DNA of 64,000 bases from positions 1 to 64,000 of the forward strand of contig MU859099.1 in NCBI GenBank assembly GCA_033297205.1, read 5' to 3'. Within the stretch, counting starts at the first letter, position 1. The number at the start of each line of letters is the position of its first letter. This DNA comes from Pseudoneurospora amorphoporcata. Taxonomy: Eukaryota > Ascomycota > Sordariomycetes > Sordariales > Sordariaceae. The translations under genes were made by a program, and so were the position numbers. Under the pieces are notes generated by a model that did not search any database, had not been told where the DNA came from, and was given only the letters and a program-made list of their open reading frames with translations. This document shows positions 1 to 9,223 of the stretch, one piece after another.

Positions 1-48
1 GAGGTTGAGAAGATCAACAAGGCCTTCGAGACCAAAGAAGTTTATTAG
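1..48 (+). pseudogene. 3' end of a multicopy gene, cut by the window edge
   Basis: The first 48 bases read in frame as a short Lys/Glu-rich tail (KINKAFETKEVY) followed by TAG. The same tail, ending FETKVVY-stop, occurs in inverted orientation at 3528-3577. The rest of the gene lies to the left of the window, so I cannot say whether this copy is intact. I do not recognise the family. Homology to the second copy continues past the stop to about base 95, so it is a property of a repeated DNA segment, not only of the protein. Confidence 0.5.
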
Positions 49-95
49 CTGAATTTGAACTACTGTTCCAAGCCCTGATCACAGCCCTTGTCACA
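1..95 (+). repeat. Left arm of an inverted repeat (partner 3480-3577)
   Basis: Read as reverse complement, this segment matches 3480-3577 almost base for base, with a handful of substitutions and one or two single-base indels. The pair encloses the first DUF7587-like gene and about 2 kb of repeat debris. The similarity stops abruptly at about base 96 here and base 3480 there, as expected of the end of an inserted or duplicated segment. Confidence 0.8.
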
Positions 96-216
96 TCCTC
101 TGCCTCGACTCCCAAGTTCGCAATATCAAGCAGCATCATGACAAACCTCCGAACGCCTCGGATCCCTACATTACATGCTCGTCCTTCTGCTCCCTCAGCC
201 TCCTTGCCCTTTTCCT

Positions 217-597
217 TCAACGGCCAACCAACCACCCCGGAGATTCCCGGTTTCTCTCCTCTGCTTCATGTTCCTTCTGCGCGGCCTGCGCCTCCCTCCT
301 GGCCTTCCTCTGAGCCATCCGTTCTCTTAGGACTGCAAGTCTAGGATAAATCTCATAAATATCGGCAACAGAACTGCCGACTTCGGCAGCAGCCTCGGTT
401 TTGCCGGTGATCGCGGCCTCGGTTGTAGCTGTGGTTCTGGTTCTTAGCGTTATGTCCGGGGCAGGGGCAGCCTTTGGGGCGGCGTTTGAGTCAGTGTTTG
501 TGTGTGTGTCGGTGCTTGTGTCTGTGTTTACGTGGGTGTTGCCTTCGGACTTTGGCGAGAATGAGGTGTTGTTACTCCCGTTGTGTGGGCATGGGCA
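217..597 (-). pseudogene. In-frame open extension beyond the stop of the first DUF7587-like gene
   Basis: On the minus strand the frame of the upstream gene continues after its TGA (598-600) for 126 sense codons to a TGA at 217-219. The translation is coding-like. A Thr/Asn/Asp-rich segment (NTDTSTDTHTNTDSNAAPK) is followed by an Ala/Glu/Arg/Lys-rich probable coiled coil around RMAQRKARREAQAAQKEHEA, which resembles the REREAKKELERQKAAE stretch at the start of exon 2 of the same gene. No plausible splice donor lies just before the TGA. I infer a former C-terminal part cut off by a CGA-to-TGA type change; readthrough or missed splicing are alternatives. Confidence 0.5.
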
Positions 598-1815
598 TCA
601 ATCATCCTCGCCTTCTTCGAGGTTCAGCACTTCCCCCTCAATCTGCCCAGTCGCGGCTAGGTCATTCACCTTTGGGTCCATGTTATGGTTGGTTTTAGCG
701 TCGAGTCTGGCGGCATAGCGGCGCTTTAATCCCTCCAGTTCACTTGGTGGCCTTATCGGCTCGTAGATGTATAAGCCCTTGGTCTCGGACACCGTCAATC
801 GTGTTCGTGTAGTAGCAGCACTGGGAGAATCACTGGCCGTGGACGTCGTGGAATATGGACTTTCATGACTCGTAGAAATATGGTTGTCGACCTCTGTTTC
901 GAGGTCCAACACCTCCATCTGTCCGGTTAGGTCGTTTATGTCCGCGTCTTGTACCGGTACAAGGGTATTATTGCCGTTGAGCTCAGCGGCCTTCTGGCGC
1001 TCTAATTCCTTCTTCGCTTCTCGCTCCCGCCTAAACAGGGAAACTGACACATTAGGTCTGGGTCTCTGGCACTCTACTACCGCCCCATGTTCCTGAGTTG
1101 CTACGATGCGGTGGGCGATAGAGAGCGACGTTTCGTATCATCTTCGTGCGTGTTCGGATGCATATATGACTTCGGACCAGCAGTTCGGGAACTCTCCGTT
1201 TGTGTTGTACGCGTTAACCTTGGCTGGGCCATGGCATTTCTCGCCTCCCATTCAAGACACTCCAACAAAAACGGTAAACTGGCTCGAGTAAAAGCCCGAC
1301 TTACCCATGTTGGAAACCCGAACAAAGGGACAATCCTCGTCCCACGGGTCCCAGCACCTCTCCACACAGCTCCCCGGTATCACTCGATAGAAGAGATACT
1401 CATCCTTGTTCTTGTTGAACGAGTGGCTGATGCCGAGCGAAGCGCACATCATGAAAGCATTCAGCACCAAAGTGCCCGGCGGCAGCTTAGCCGTGTCCAG
1501 TTCGTACACCTTGACAGGGGCCGAAAGACAGCTTAGCCGTCCCCATTCTTTTGCATGCGCTTGATCTCCAAAGGCCGAGACGAAGCAAGAGGCCCAACCC
1601 CTGGTGCCCCAGCGGAAGTGTTTCTCGGCGTTTTGTATGAGTTCTTCTTGATGGCGGATGTTGCGATCTGGTGCGCGAGAACTGAGCCCGCCATCCTCGG
1701 TTTCATAAGCTTCAGAACGACCGTGTCGGACGTGGAAGAGCTTGGGTGGAAGGGTCAAGGACACGACGGGTTCATCGGGGGATGCGAGGTGCCAGAAGAC
1801 TGCAGGTGTTGTCAT
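598..1815 (-). CDS. DUF7587-like protein, paralog 1 (two exons)
   Basis: Intracellular protein with no signal peptide or membrane segment. Exon 1 runs 1815-1305 from ATG (MTTPAVFWH); the donor is GTAAGT at 1304. The acceptor that keeps frame is at 1044, so exon 2 is 1043-598 and the protein 318 aa; that 261-nt intron is the weakest part of the model. Residues about 20-180 form the family domain: PPKLFHVRH, SCFVSAFGDQAHAKEWG, VYELDTAKLPPGT and DEYLFYRVIPGSCV. The tail holds a coiled coil and DLTGQMEVLDL, which recurs as DLTGRVNGLDL in paralog 3. The H...SAF...E pattern recalls ADP-ribosyltransferase folds, but activity is not shown. The frame stays open after the stop (see 217-597). Function unknown. 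Confidence 0.7.
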
Positions 1816-2536
1816 GGTGTTTGGATTCTTCTGATTTTGATTGAGAACAGTTCGGAGGAAAGCTAATGGTGAAAGATCAAGGGGAGCTGTCAGATATATT
1901 CCACCGTCACAGCTCCCGCCTCATGGTGTCCCGTCGAAGATGGATCGTGTCTTCATATGGTTGGTAGGTTGGTTGGCCAATGACTAGGTAGGTACATGTG
2001 ATGCATGTGGCGCAGTTTACAGAGGTATGTAAGAAGCGGTTGAAACCAATGGGGAGAATTGATGGTTTGATTGGTCTAAGGAAGAAAGGGAAAATCCCAA
2101 GTAGCTGCCAGGTCCTGAACCTAAATACCCGAAAGTCGAAGAAGAAGGTGGGAGACGAATGCACTGGTCCCAGGTACGGTAGGGCTTCGCATAAATCAAA
2201 TCAAATCTAAGGTCTGATTTAGTTTGTTTGGGATATTTCGAGTCGCAATTTGCGTTGTTGAGGGGTCATTTAATTTCTTTATATAGAGGTAGATTTGAGC
2301 CCGGATTATAAGTAGATTTTGGGAAAACCTGCCTGCACCCTACTATATGTAATTCTACACGTACCCTCTCTCACATGAGCTTAACTTCCAGCACCGTCCC
2401 TAATGTCTTCGCGTATGACAGGGCAGGAGTGCACATGTCCCGACAACGCCAAACTACCAAAAGGTAGACGATGTTCTGCTTGCAAGGCAGAACTCGTAGT
2501 GCACACTATATAGCCAATGTCAACCTGTGACATCGC
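1816..2536. other. Upstream region of paralog 1, no gene seen
   Basis: It is AT-rich with short broken frames only. A TACACGTACCCTC motif near 2355-2367 recurs in inverted orientation near 3454-3475, hinting at a second inverted similarity nested inside the 1-95/3480-3577 pair. Confidence 0.5.
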
Positions 2537-2909
2537 GTACCCTTTTTTGACTTAATGTACCGCATTTACTCCACCCGACAGCTGAATAACAGCTGACACG
2601 TAAAGTACCCCATTTTGTATAATCAAATCAATCCGAAATTTAGCATATAATATTTTCTCGCACAATCAAGGCCACATTTCAGCACAATATTCTATACCGC
2701 TATCGCCAGCGATAGCGACCGTAACATACTAAGTCGATCGCTATTGTAGTCGTTATCGCGGTCGCTATTGCGGTCGCTATCGTAGTCGTTGTCGTAGTTG
2801 ATTTAGTGTACCGCTATGCTCGAAATATTGAAAATACAGAAATTTTCATATAAAAACGATTGAAAACTATATCAGCTGTCATGGCGGTACATCAAGTCAA
2901 AAAGGGTAC
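2537..2909. mobile_element. MITE-like element with 26-27 bp terminal inverted repeats
   Basis: The ends 2537-2563 and 2884-2909 are reverse complements of each other (GTACCCTTTTTTGACTTAAT against its partner, about two differences), followed inward on both sides by ACAGCTGA. The interior is AT-rich with no open frame and has a run of 12-bp-like GTCGCTATTGTA/GTCGTTATCGCG repeats at about 2690-2805. Size, inverted ends and lack of coding capacity fit a non-autonomous DNA element. No clear target-site duplication is visible, so a decayed larger element is also possible. Confidence 0.55.
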
Positions 2910-2943
2910 ATCAAGTCAAAAAGGGTACATCAAGTCAAAAGGG
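2887..2943 (+). repeat. Three tandem copies of a 19-bp unit
   Basis: The unit GTACATCAAGTCAAAAAGG is repeated three times head to tail, the last copy with one change. The first copy is part of the right terminal inverted repeat of the 2537-2909 element, so the array looks like local amplification of the element end. Confidence 0.85.
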
Positions 2944-3479
2944 ACGGTGCGGGAAGTCAAGCTCCTCCCACATAGACAAGTGGGACCTGCAGTTCTCTTA
3001 TGTCATCTGACATCCCTGCTCAAGCCGCCAAGTGCGCTAAGACCGTTGAGACTGCTAAGACCGCTGCCAGAGTTCGCGATGCTTGGCATGGTGTTGATGA
3101 ATTTCAGTCTTCGATATTGCTAAGGTACCTACTTTAGTAGGTAACTAATAGTGCGCTACTCGCCGAACTCGAAATCGCTAGCAAGAGAGGTAGCTCAGAT
3201 GAGATCTTGATGGCCTCTCCTCCAGCCTCCCCCCCCTCCTCTATCCGACCGTGTGAGATGGGGAGGAAGTGTTGTGTAAAAGGGGTGAAAATGGACGAGT
3301 CTGAAAGAGCGAAAAATCCAGTTTAGTACAAATGTTTCAATCATTGAAATAATGAAATTTAGCAAGTAAAAACAGAGTTTACAATGTCAGGTGTCATCCA
3401 GCTGCACTTTACCAGCTAAAACGAGCGGTATTATATGGCAGCTATCATTATATAGGGGAGGGTACGTGTAGGATCAGAC
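2944..3479. other. Repeat-derived spacer, no gene
   Basis: Short broken frames only. About 3010-3115 reads as an Ala/Lys/Thr-rich peptide (KCAKTVETAKTAARVRDAWHG) without start or context, perhaps a fragment of a decayed repeat. Confidence 0.35.
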
Positions 3480-3577
3480 AGTGTGACAAGGGCTGTATTC
3501 AGGGCTTGGAACAGTAGTTCAATTCAGCTAATAAACTACTTTGGTCTCGAAAGCCTTGTTGATCTTCTCAACCTTTA
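3480..3577 (-). repeat. Right arm of the inverted repeat (partner 1-95)
   Basis: It carries the same gene tail and about 50 bases of 3' flank as the left window edge, in opposite orientation. Differences are mostly transitions. It continues leftwards on the minus strand into the decayed gene at 3528-3998, so this copy preserves more of the repeated gene. Confidence 0.8.
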
Positions 3578-3998
3578 GGAGAAGGTTGGGCTTTAAGACC
3601 TTCTTATGCTTGAGGTACGCATCAAGCCTTGTCGCCTGAGGCTTCAAAACATCTATCTAGCAGTCTGCATACGTGTGGATCTTCCTGAATGCCTTCATCC
3701 ATTCTCTATCTTCCTTTTGGCGCTGTCCTTTATCCGGGCGCCCTGCTTCTTGCTTGGTTGGCTGTGGTTGCTTCTGGGATGACCGTGGCCGAGGGCCCGG
3801 CCGCGGGTCTGGCCGCGGGTCTGGCCGCGGGTCCGGCCGAGGGTCCGGCCGAGGGTCTGGCCGAGGTGGGTGTTGTGGCCGGAGGCCACTGAGCATCTTG
3901 AGGCTAATGCTAGGCGTTGAGGCTCTGTTGAGTCTCACGATCCTAACCCCTGGACTGTGGGCAATGTCCGTGTTACAGACAGGGTGTAGGCAGGTCAA
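3528..3998 (-). pseudogene. Decayed copy of a multicopy gene with a DPRP repeat tract
   Basis: One minus-strand frame reads from about 3998 (first ATG at 3896) to TAG at 3528, interrupted by a single TAG at 3657-3659 inside HTYADC-stop-IDVLKPQAT. Upstream of it is a Pro/Arg/Asp tract of DPRP units and a basic stretch; downstream comes LDAYLKHKKVLKPNLLLKV and the tail shared with base 1-48. CAG to TAG is the change repeat-induced point mutation would give, so I call it an inactivated repeat gene. A TAG also lies upstream of the frame. The family is not recognised; the basic, low-complexity composition would suit a gag-like or nucleic-acid-binding protein, which is only a guess. Confidence 0.5.
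3787..3868. repeat. 12-bp minisatellite (GGTCTGGCCGCG type)
   Basis: About six to seven imperfect copies of a GC-rich 12-bp unit encode the DPRP repeats of the minus-strand pseudogene. It stands out strongly from the AT-rich surroundings. Confidence 0.85.
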
Positions 3999-4617
3999 TT
4001 TTCCCTAGATTTTCCAGTCACATTTACACCCTCAAAACACCACGATTTCTCGCTAACAGTAGACCTCAATACGGTTTCTGTGCCAATATACGATTTTTCG
4101 TAGAGCACCCAGTCATACGACCTTTGCACACCGACCGTCTGCAGCAAAAGTCGCACCACACAATACATCGGAGAAGCAGGTCACTGCAAAATTTTAGCCG
4201 TCTAAACGAAACAAATACGCAAGTCAAACAAATCAAATCACAGCCCAGATTTAACTTGATCTAGCACTCGGTTTGATTTACGAGGACCCAGTCTGGTTTG
4301 CTTTGCTTTGCTTTATTACGATTTGATTTATGTAAAGCCCTGCAGGTAAGGTACCTCACAGTAAGGCACGTGAACGCTATGTTGATATCTTCGCATACCT
4401 ACCTTACTTGTAGGCCAAAATTTCCAACATCAACACTCCAACTCCCGGCTTTTTGCCTTCATTCTTCTTCAAAACGGTTTATAAATTCTCGCTTTGGGTG
4501 TATTCAAAACCCTTCCTTTATCGCTGTGTTGAAGATTGAGCTTCTCCTTTGGGACACTTCCACACACACTCTTGTACAATAATATAACCGAATCATCCAA
4601 CCCTCCTTGCACTAACC
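3999..4617. other. Spacer downstream of paralog 2, no gene
   Basis: AT-rich DNA without a supported reading frame. Runs of the type TTTGATTTA and a CACGTG at about 4366 are visible but not tied to a gene. Confidence 0.4.
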
Positions 4618-5570
4618 TCAATGTCGGACACCAGCACCGATGTTGGAGTAGAATTCGTCCCGTCTTTGAATCCAGTATTCATTGTAAACTTTGCAGTTAA
4701 GCTCGGTGGTAGGTTGGAGGAACGGATCCTTGTATATATATGGTCGGGGCTGCGTGCTCCGGACCCTGGTCACCTGGGTACAGTTTGCGTCGGAGTATTC
4801 AAAGAGTCCCGAGGCTCCAGGAACGTACCGGTATACCGGGGAATCTGTCAACAAAAGTGTTAGTTCATTTGGAGAGGAAGTGGATGGTTTGGACGTGGCT
4901 TGGGTATTGGTGCTGATATTGGTGTATGGCATGTCGGTAGATACCTGAAAAAAAAAAAAAGGGGGGGGGAAAAAGGAAACAACGTTTAGTGGTGACTGTC
5001 TTGGGACTTACACTTTGACCAGGGTATGGCTTGTTGGATAGCGCAAGGCGGATCAGGGACATGGACAGGGAAGCCTGGTACAGGCTCGTAGATGTGCTGA
5101 TACTCCTCCATCTTTGGACCTTTTTGTAACGGGTTCTTCACGTCTGCGACAAATGCACATCCCGGGATCCAGTGCAAGAACAGGTACTCGCTGGTGTTGG
5201 GCATACGAAGTACGATGGCATCGTCAGGGAGATGTCCGGTGCTGATCACGTGGATCGAGACCGGGACCCTCCGGTACCATGCCCAATTTCGAGCCTCCTC
5301 GAGATCCTCAAACGTCGAGAGGAAGCGGGTTGGTCCCCTCGTGGGAAGATTGTAGGCGTGGACCATTGCCAATTCAAGTAGTTCAGCCCAACTGAAGACT
5401 CGCTGTGAACTATCCCCTGCTAGGAGATGGTTCGTCGGGGGTTGGCCAAACCAGGAACTCGAATCGGCGTGTCGGACGTGGTATAACAAAGGGGGAAGCT
5501 GGTCGAGTTCGACTTCCTCGAATGAGGTGAACAAAGGGGGAGGCTGTTCGGGGTAGATAGCGATATCCAT
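4618..5570 (-). CDS. DUF7587-like protein, paralog 2 (gene model uncertain)
   Basis: I start at ATG 5570 (MDIAIYPEQ), which puts the domain at the same distance from the N-terminus as in the other paralogs; the frame is open further upstream. Domain landmarks are PPLLYHVRHADSSS, TRFLSTFEDLEEARNWAWY, IHVISTGHLPDDAIVL and SEYLFLHWIPGCAF. Exon 1 ends at 5012 before GTAAGT. The best acceptor (CAG at 4947-4945 after a long T tract) gives a short frame ending near 4865, whereas the coding-looking 3' frame ending GAGVRH at 4618 needs a weaker acceptor (AAG ending at 4899) or a compensating indel. It is the most divergent of the four paralogs. Confidence 0.6.
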
Positions 5571-6040
5571 GGCGGTGATGTGCTCAGCGTGCGATAGCAA
5601 TGATGTGGAAAAATGCTTGGTTCCTGAGTTGAGAAAAGAAGAATCATGATGGCGCGTTAGGTCAGATCTTAATACACTGTAAATGGAAACTTGGGTCGGC
5701 ATGCCACCTTCCAAATTACTGCCAAATCTTAGGCTCTTGGTTTCCAGCTTCAGGGAAACCACACATACCTAATCAGACACAGGTATACCCAAGTAGGAAA
5801 GAACAGCCAGGGGACATTTTGACACTCCGGGCACTGCAAATTCGATTCTCCAGGTTCCCCATCTTCATTCCTTCCCCTCAGCTCTGTCACAAGGAAAGAA
5901 CCCCAAGTCGCAGGAGGCTGGGACAATTGAAATTCATCGCCTTGCATACAATTGTTGTCGAGCATGAATGTTGCAGTATGCCTACAGACTATGCCTAACT
6001 TCCTTGGTAGCTGAACCGCAGAGAACCCTTGATATAAACC
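5571..6040. other. Spacer between paralogs 2 and 3
   Basis: Probable promoter of paralog 2 and 3' flank of paralog 3. The paralog 2 frame is open up to about 5762 and short minus-strand frames extend to 5965, but no separate gene is supported. Confidence 0.4.
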
Positions 6041-7315
6041 CTAAACCTCATCAGCAACCCGGACTTCGAGCTGCACCATCACCGAGAAACCCGATTTGGC
6101 CTCCAGGACCTCCTTCAGGACTTCCTTGTTGACCTCCCACATCATGATATTCTGCATGGCACCGCCAGGACCAGCCTTGGATGGGTCGTCTTTTGGCATG
6201 CGGTCGACGACTTCTTCTTGTTTTATTGAATCATCAGCCACGGCGGTTTCGCCGCTCAGTTGAGTGTCGTTGAACAGCTCCTTTACCGCGTTATCGACAT
6301 TGGATGTATCAAGGGTCGGTGTAGGATTGATGCCCTCTGTTTCTGGGTCATCAGTCTTCGGCGCATCGTCCGTCGGCCTGGAGTCGGTGACCCCTTCTTC
6401 TTGCTTTATTGGCTCATTGTCGTTTGGTGTACCAAATCTTGGGGTTGACTCAACATCATTCCCGTGCGCTGAAGCACTGCCGTTAAGTGCATCGTCGGTC
6501 GGTTCGATATTGACGACCTCTTGTACTGATCCAACGAACATGGGTGCATCGAAAGTCGATGTTCTGGACCCATTACTGAGGTCCAATCCGTTCACCCTAC
6601 CGGTTAGGTCGTCCAGACCATGCTGATCTTCCTCGGTACTTGCCGGACTAAGCGGCCTAGTCCCGCCGTCATTGCGTGCGGGATGCCATTCGGAACCAAC
6701 GAGAACCTCAGCTAAGCCCGTAGGATGTACTTCACGCACTTGTCAGTCTACTTCTCACTGTATTTCATCATTGCTGCGAGCCTCGGCCACCGTACGGTTG
6801 TACTTACACGAGGATTCGAAGATGCGAGAATACCTATGCCAAGGACAGTATCGTCTTGTGATACAGCTAGCAGGAATTTGCTGATGGAAAATCCATTCGT
6901 GCTCCATCCAAGGGTGATCTATATCCAAGGATAAACACAGCGGGGTGGACTGCAAGACTGTGGTGCGAGGTGGTAGCTTGGAGGTGTCCAACTCATAAAT
7001 AACGACGGGCTCCTTGTTCCGACGTCTCCTTTGTTGGGCCCAGTTTTCTGCGTGGGTTTGATCGTCGAAGGCCGAAAGGAAACAGGAATCCCAGTCCCGC
7101 ATCGCCCAGATAAAATGTTTAGTGGCCTCGGTCTTTAACGCATCGAAGGTACGAATGTCAAGGTAGGGATTCCGAGCTTGGAAACCACCTTCCTTAAGAT
7201 TGATCGACTGAGATTCGTCATGCTGAACATGCCAAAGCTTCGGCGGGAGTCTCAGGTTCCTGAATGGTTCTGGATCATCCGGAGAGGGTACGGTATGCCA
7301 GAATACATGTGACAT
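6041..7315 (-). CDS. DUF7587-like protein, paralog 3 (two exons)
   Basis: The start is ATG 7315 (MSHVFWHTV), aligned with MTTPAVFWH of paralog 1. Exon 1 is 7315-6808 (donor GTAAGT at 6807) and exon 2 is 6729-6041 (CTGAC branch 13 nt before AAG), giving 398 aa. The domain covers residues about 20-170: PPKLWHVQHDESQS, GGFQARNPYLDI, SCFLSAFDDQTHAENWA, VVIYELDTSKLPPRT and HEWIFHQQIPASCI. The second half is acidic and probably disordered, with DLTGRVNGLDL (as in paralog 1) and two related segments, each containing IKQEE, a match to the psi-K-x-E sumoylation consensus. No secretion signal is present. Confidence 0.75.
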
Positions 7316-8249
7316 GGTGATGTTCGAGGATGTTGAATCGATGGGAAAGGATATTGTTGACACGCCTCAATGGGCCAATATGTTATTCATTTGGTGCGAT
7401 TTGGGGAAGGAGAGAGGAGACCCTCAGCTTTTATACCAACCATGATCAGACATTCGAGTAGTGAGCAGGCCATCGTTGGTGCGCGGCCCAAGCACCGTGG
7501 CGCCTTGTCATGGTTGGTTTCACAGCGGGTTGGCGAAGTGGCTGGCAAAACCATATCTCGAAAATGCCTTGCCGCCTACCCACTGCGTCGCATTGAGGCT
7601 TCAACCCGGCCTCGAAGAGTGGTTGGTGGCTATGCCGGCGCTAACGAGCATAAGCTAGGGTTGTGATGAGGTGTTGAACTACGAGTGTGTTTAGCCCAGA
7701 GCCAGAATATTTGATGCACATTGAAACGAGCTGAACTCGAGATGGGAAACCTGATGAATTGGCTGTCTCAACTAACGAAGAAAAAGGGCTTGGCCGGAAG
7801 ATTTGCTGATAAATAACCCATAAGACAACACACCACAGTAGGTGAAGCGACTCTTCATTGCAACAGAACCGTAGATGGAACACCACATATGTTCGACGTT
7901 ATGTTGATGGCTGTGCAGCTGAGAATGCGGGGTTGACCGTGATTGGATGTTTTCCGCTGCCAATGTTTGGGGGTTGACATGGTGTGGAAGAATGCCTGGA
8001 AGACTGAGAGTAGCATGAAATAGATTGATACACTAACCGAGTAGAGTGGTATTAAGGCGACGAAAATGATGAGGCCCAGAAGGGGTAAAAGAAGAAAGGG
8101 AAAAAAGGAAAAAGGGGAGGAAAAAGAGCAAAGAGAGAAACAATAACAGGCAGTAGACAGTTGTTCAGAAACCCCAACAAGGAAAAGCCTCGGTGACCTC
8201 CGCAGATACGAGTGTTGACTTGGAACAATCAGAAGGTGATGTACACAAA
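7316..8249. other. Spacer between paralogs 3 and 4
   Basis: No gene is supported. It includes a purine-rich tract (8080-8140) on the plus strand that would be a pyrimidine-rich downstream flank for paralog 4. Confidence 0.4.
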
Positions 8250-9223
8250 TCATCCTGCCCGCCGGATGTTGAATGTATTGCTTCTCGGACTATGGGTGGC
8301 ATCGTTGATACGTAAAGCGTCATTAAAGCCCTTGACCAAGCCGTCTATACCGTCCTCGGTGTTTGCTGATTCCACGTGCCGGTATGGACCGGACTGGCTG
8401 TACAGGCCTCCGCTTTCATGACAGAACTGGGAAGTTGGGTATGTAATTGGCAAAGTTCCCAGCACAGGAAATCCAAATGGCATATATGGACCTGCAAGAT
8501 GTTGGAACTGGGATGTTGGGTATCTTATAGGTAAAGTTCCCAGTACAGCAGATCCAAATGGCATATGAGGACCTGTTCCCAGCACAGGAAACCCGAATGG
8601 CATATGTGGACCTGCAAGGTGATGGAATTAGCTCGGTTGCTCACATGGAATATGAGCAAAAGGGATGTTTGTAACTCACTGGGAATATACGTGATATGCC
8701 ACTTTGGCTGCCAGTAGTATTGCCCACCGATGAGCTGGTATTGATGGGCGATGCACTGGGCTGGAATCTCATGTAAAAATATAAATTCGTTTTGGGCCCA
8801 TGGATGAGCTATTGCGAGATCATGGCAAAGCTTGACGGCGTCGAAGACAACGGTTGAAGAGGGTAGCTTGGCCACATCGAGCTCGTATATTGTAACCTGG
8901 CCGACTCGGCGCTTCCCCCATCTTTCGGCATGGCGTCTGTCTCCAAACGCGGAGATGAAACATGACTTCCAACCCCAACTTTCCTCGAAGAGATGCGTGT
9001 CCCAGTCGAAATGCCTGCTTGCCTGAAGGTCGAGGTCTTGTTCATCTCTTATACTTTGGTATCCGGCTGCAGCTGTAAAGCCGCCGGTGTGGTTCATGAA
9101 GGATTGCGAGTATCTGTGTCGAACGTGCCAAAGTCGGGGTGGAATGTCTTTGTGAGGTACCGGTAATGGTGACACGGGCCAGCAAATGGAACTACCTAGG
9201 GAATTGTCGTCTGAAGCTCCCAT
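8250..9223 (-). CDS. DUF7587-like protein, paralog 4, with tandem-repeat tail
   Basis: Exon 1 is 9223-8680 from ATG MGASDDNS, donor GTGAGT; exon 2 is 8611-8250 after TTGCAG, giving 301 aa. Domain landmarks are PPRLWHVRHRYSQS, GGFTAAAGYQSI, SCFISAFGDRRHAERWG, TIYELDVAKLPSSTV and NEFIFLHEIPAQCI. The tail is unlike the other paralogs: it is built from repeats with the core MPFGFPVLGT and LPITYPTSQF, encoded by tandem DNA units that include a copy of the 3' splice site. The last 50 residues are acidic/polar. No membrane or signal segment. Function unknown. Confidence 0.75.
8410..8620. repeat. Imperfect tandem repeat in the tail of paralog 4
   Basis: Blocks sharing GTTCCCAGCACAGGAAATCC and CAAATGGCATATATGGACCT recur about three times, the middle block being shorter. 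The block edge CCTGCAAG occurs at both 8611 and 8491, so the splice acceptor of the intron is duplicated inside the exon. Confidence 0.8.

Noticed and set aside
2690..2943. CRISPR-like array of short repeats
   Set aside because: Repeats are directly adjacent without spacers, in a eukaryotic nuclear context; they are minisatellite and transposon-end copies.
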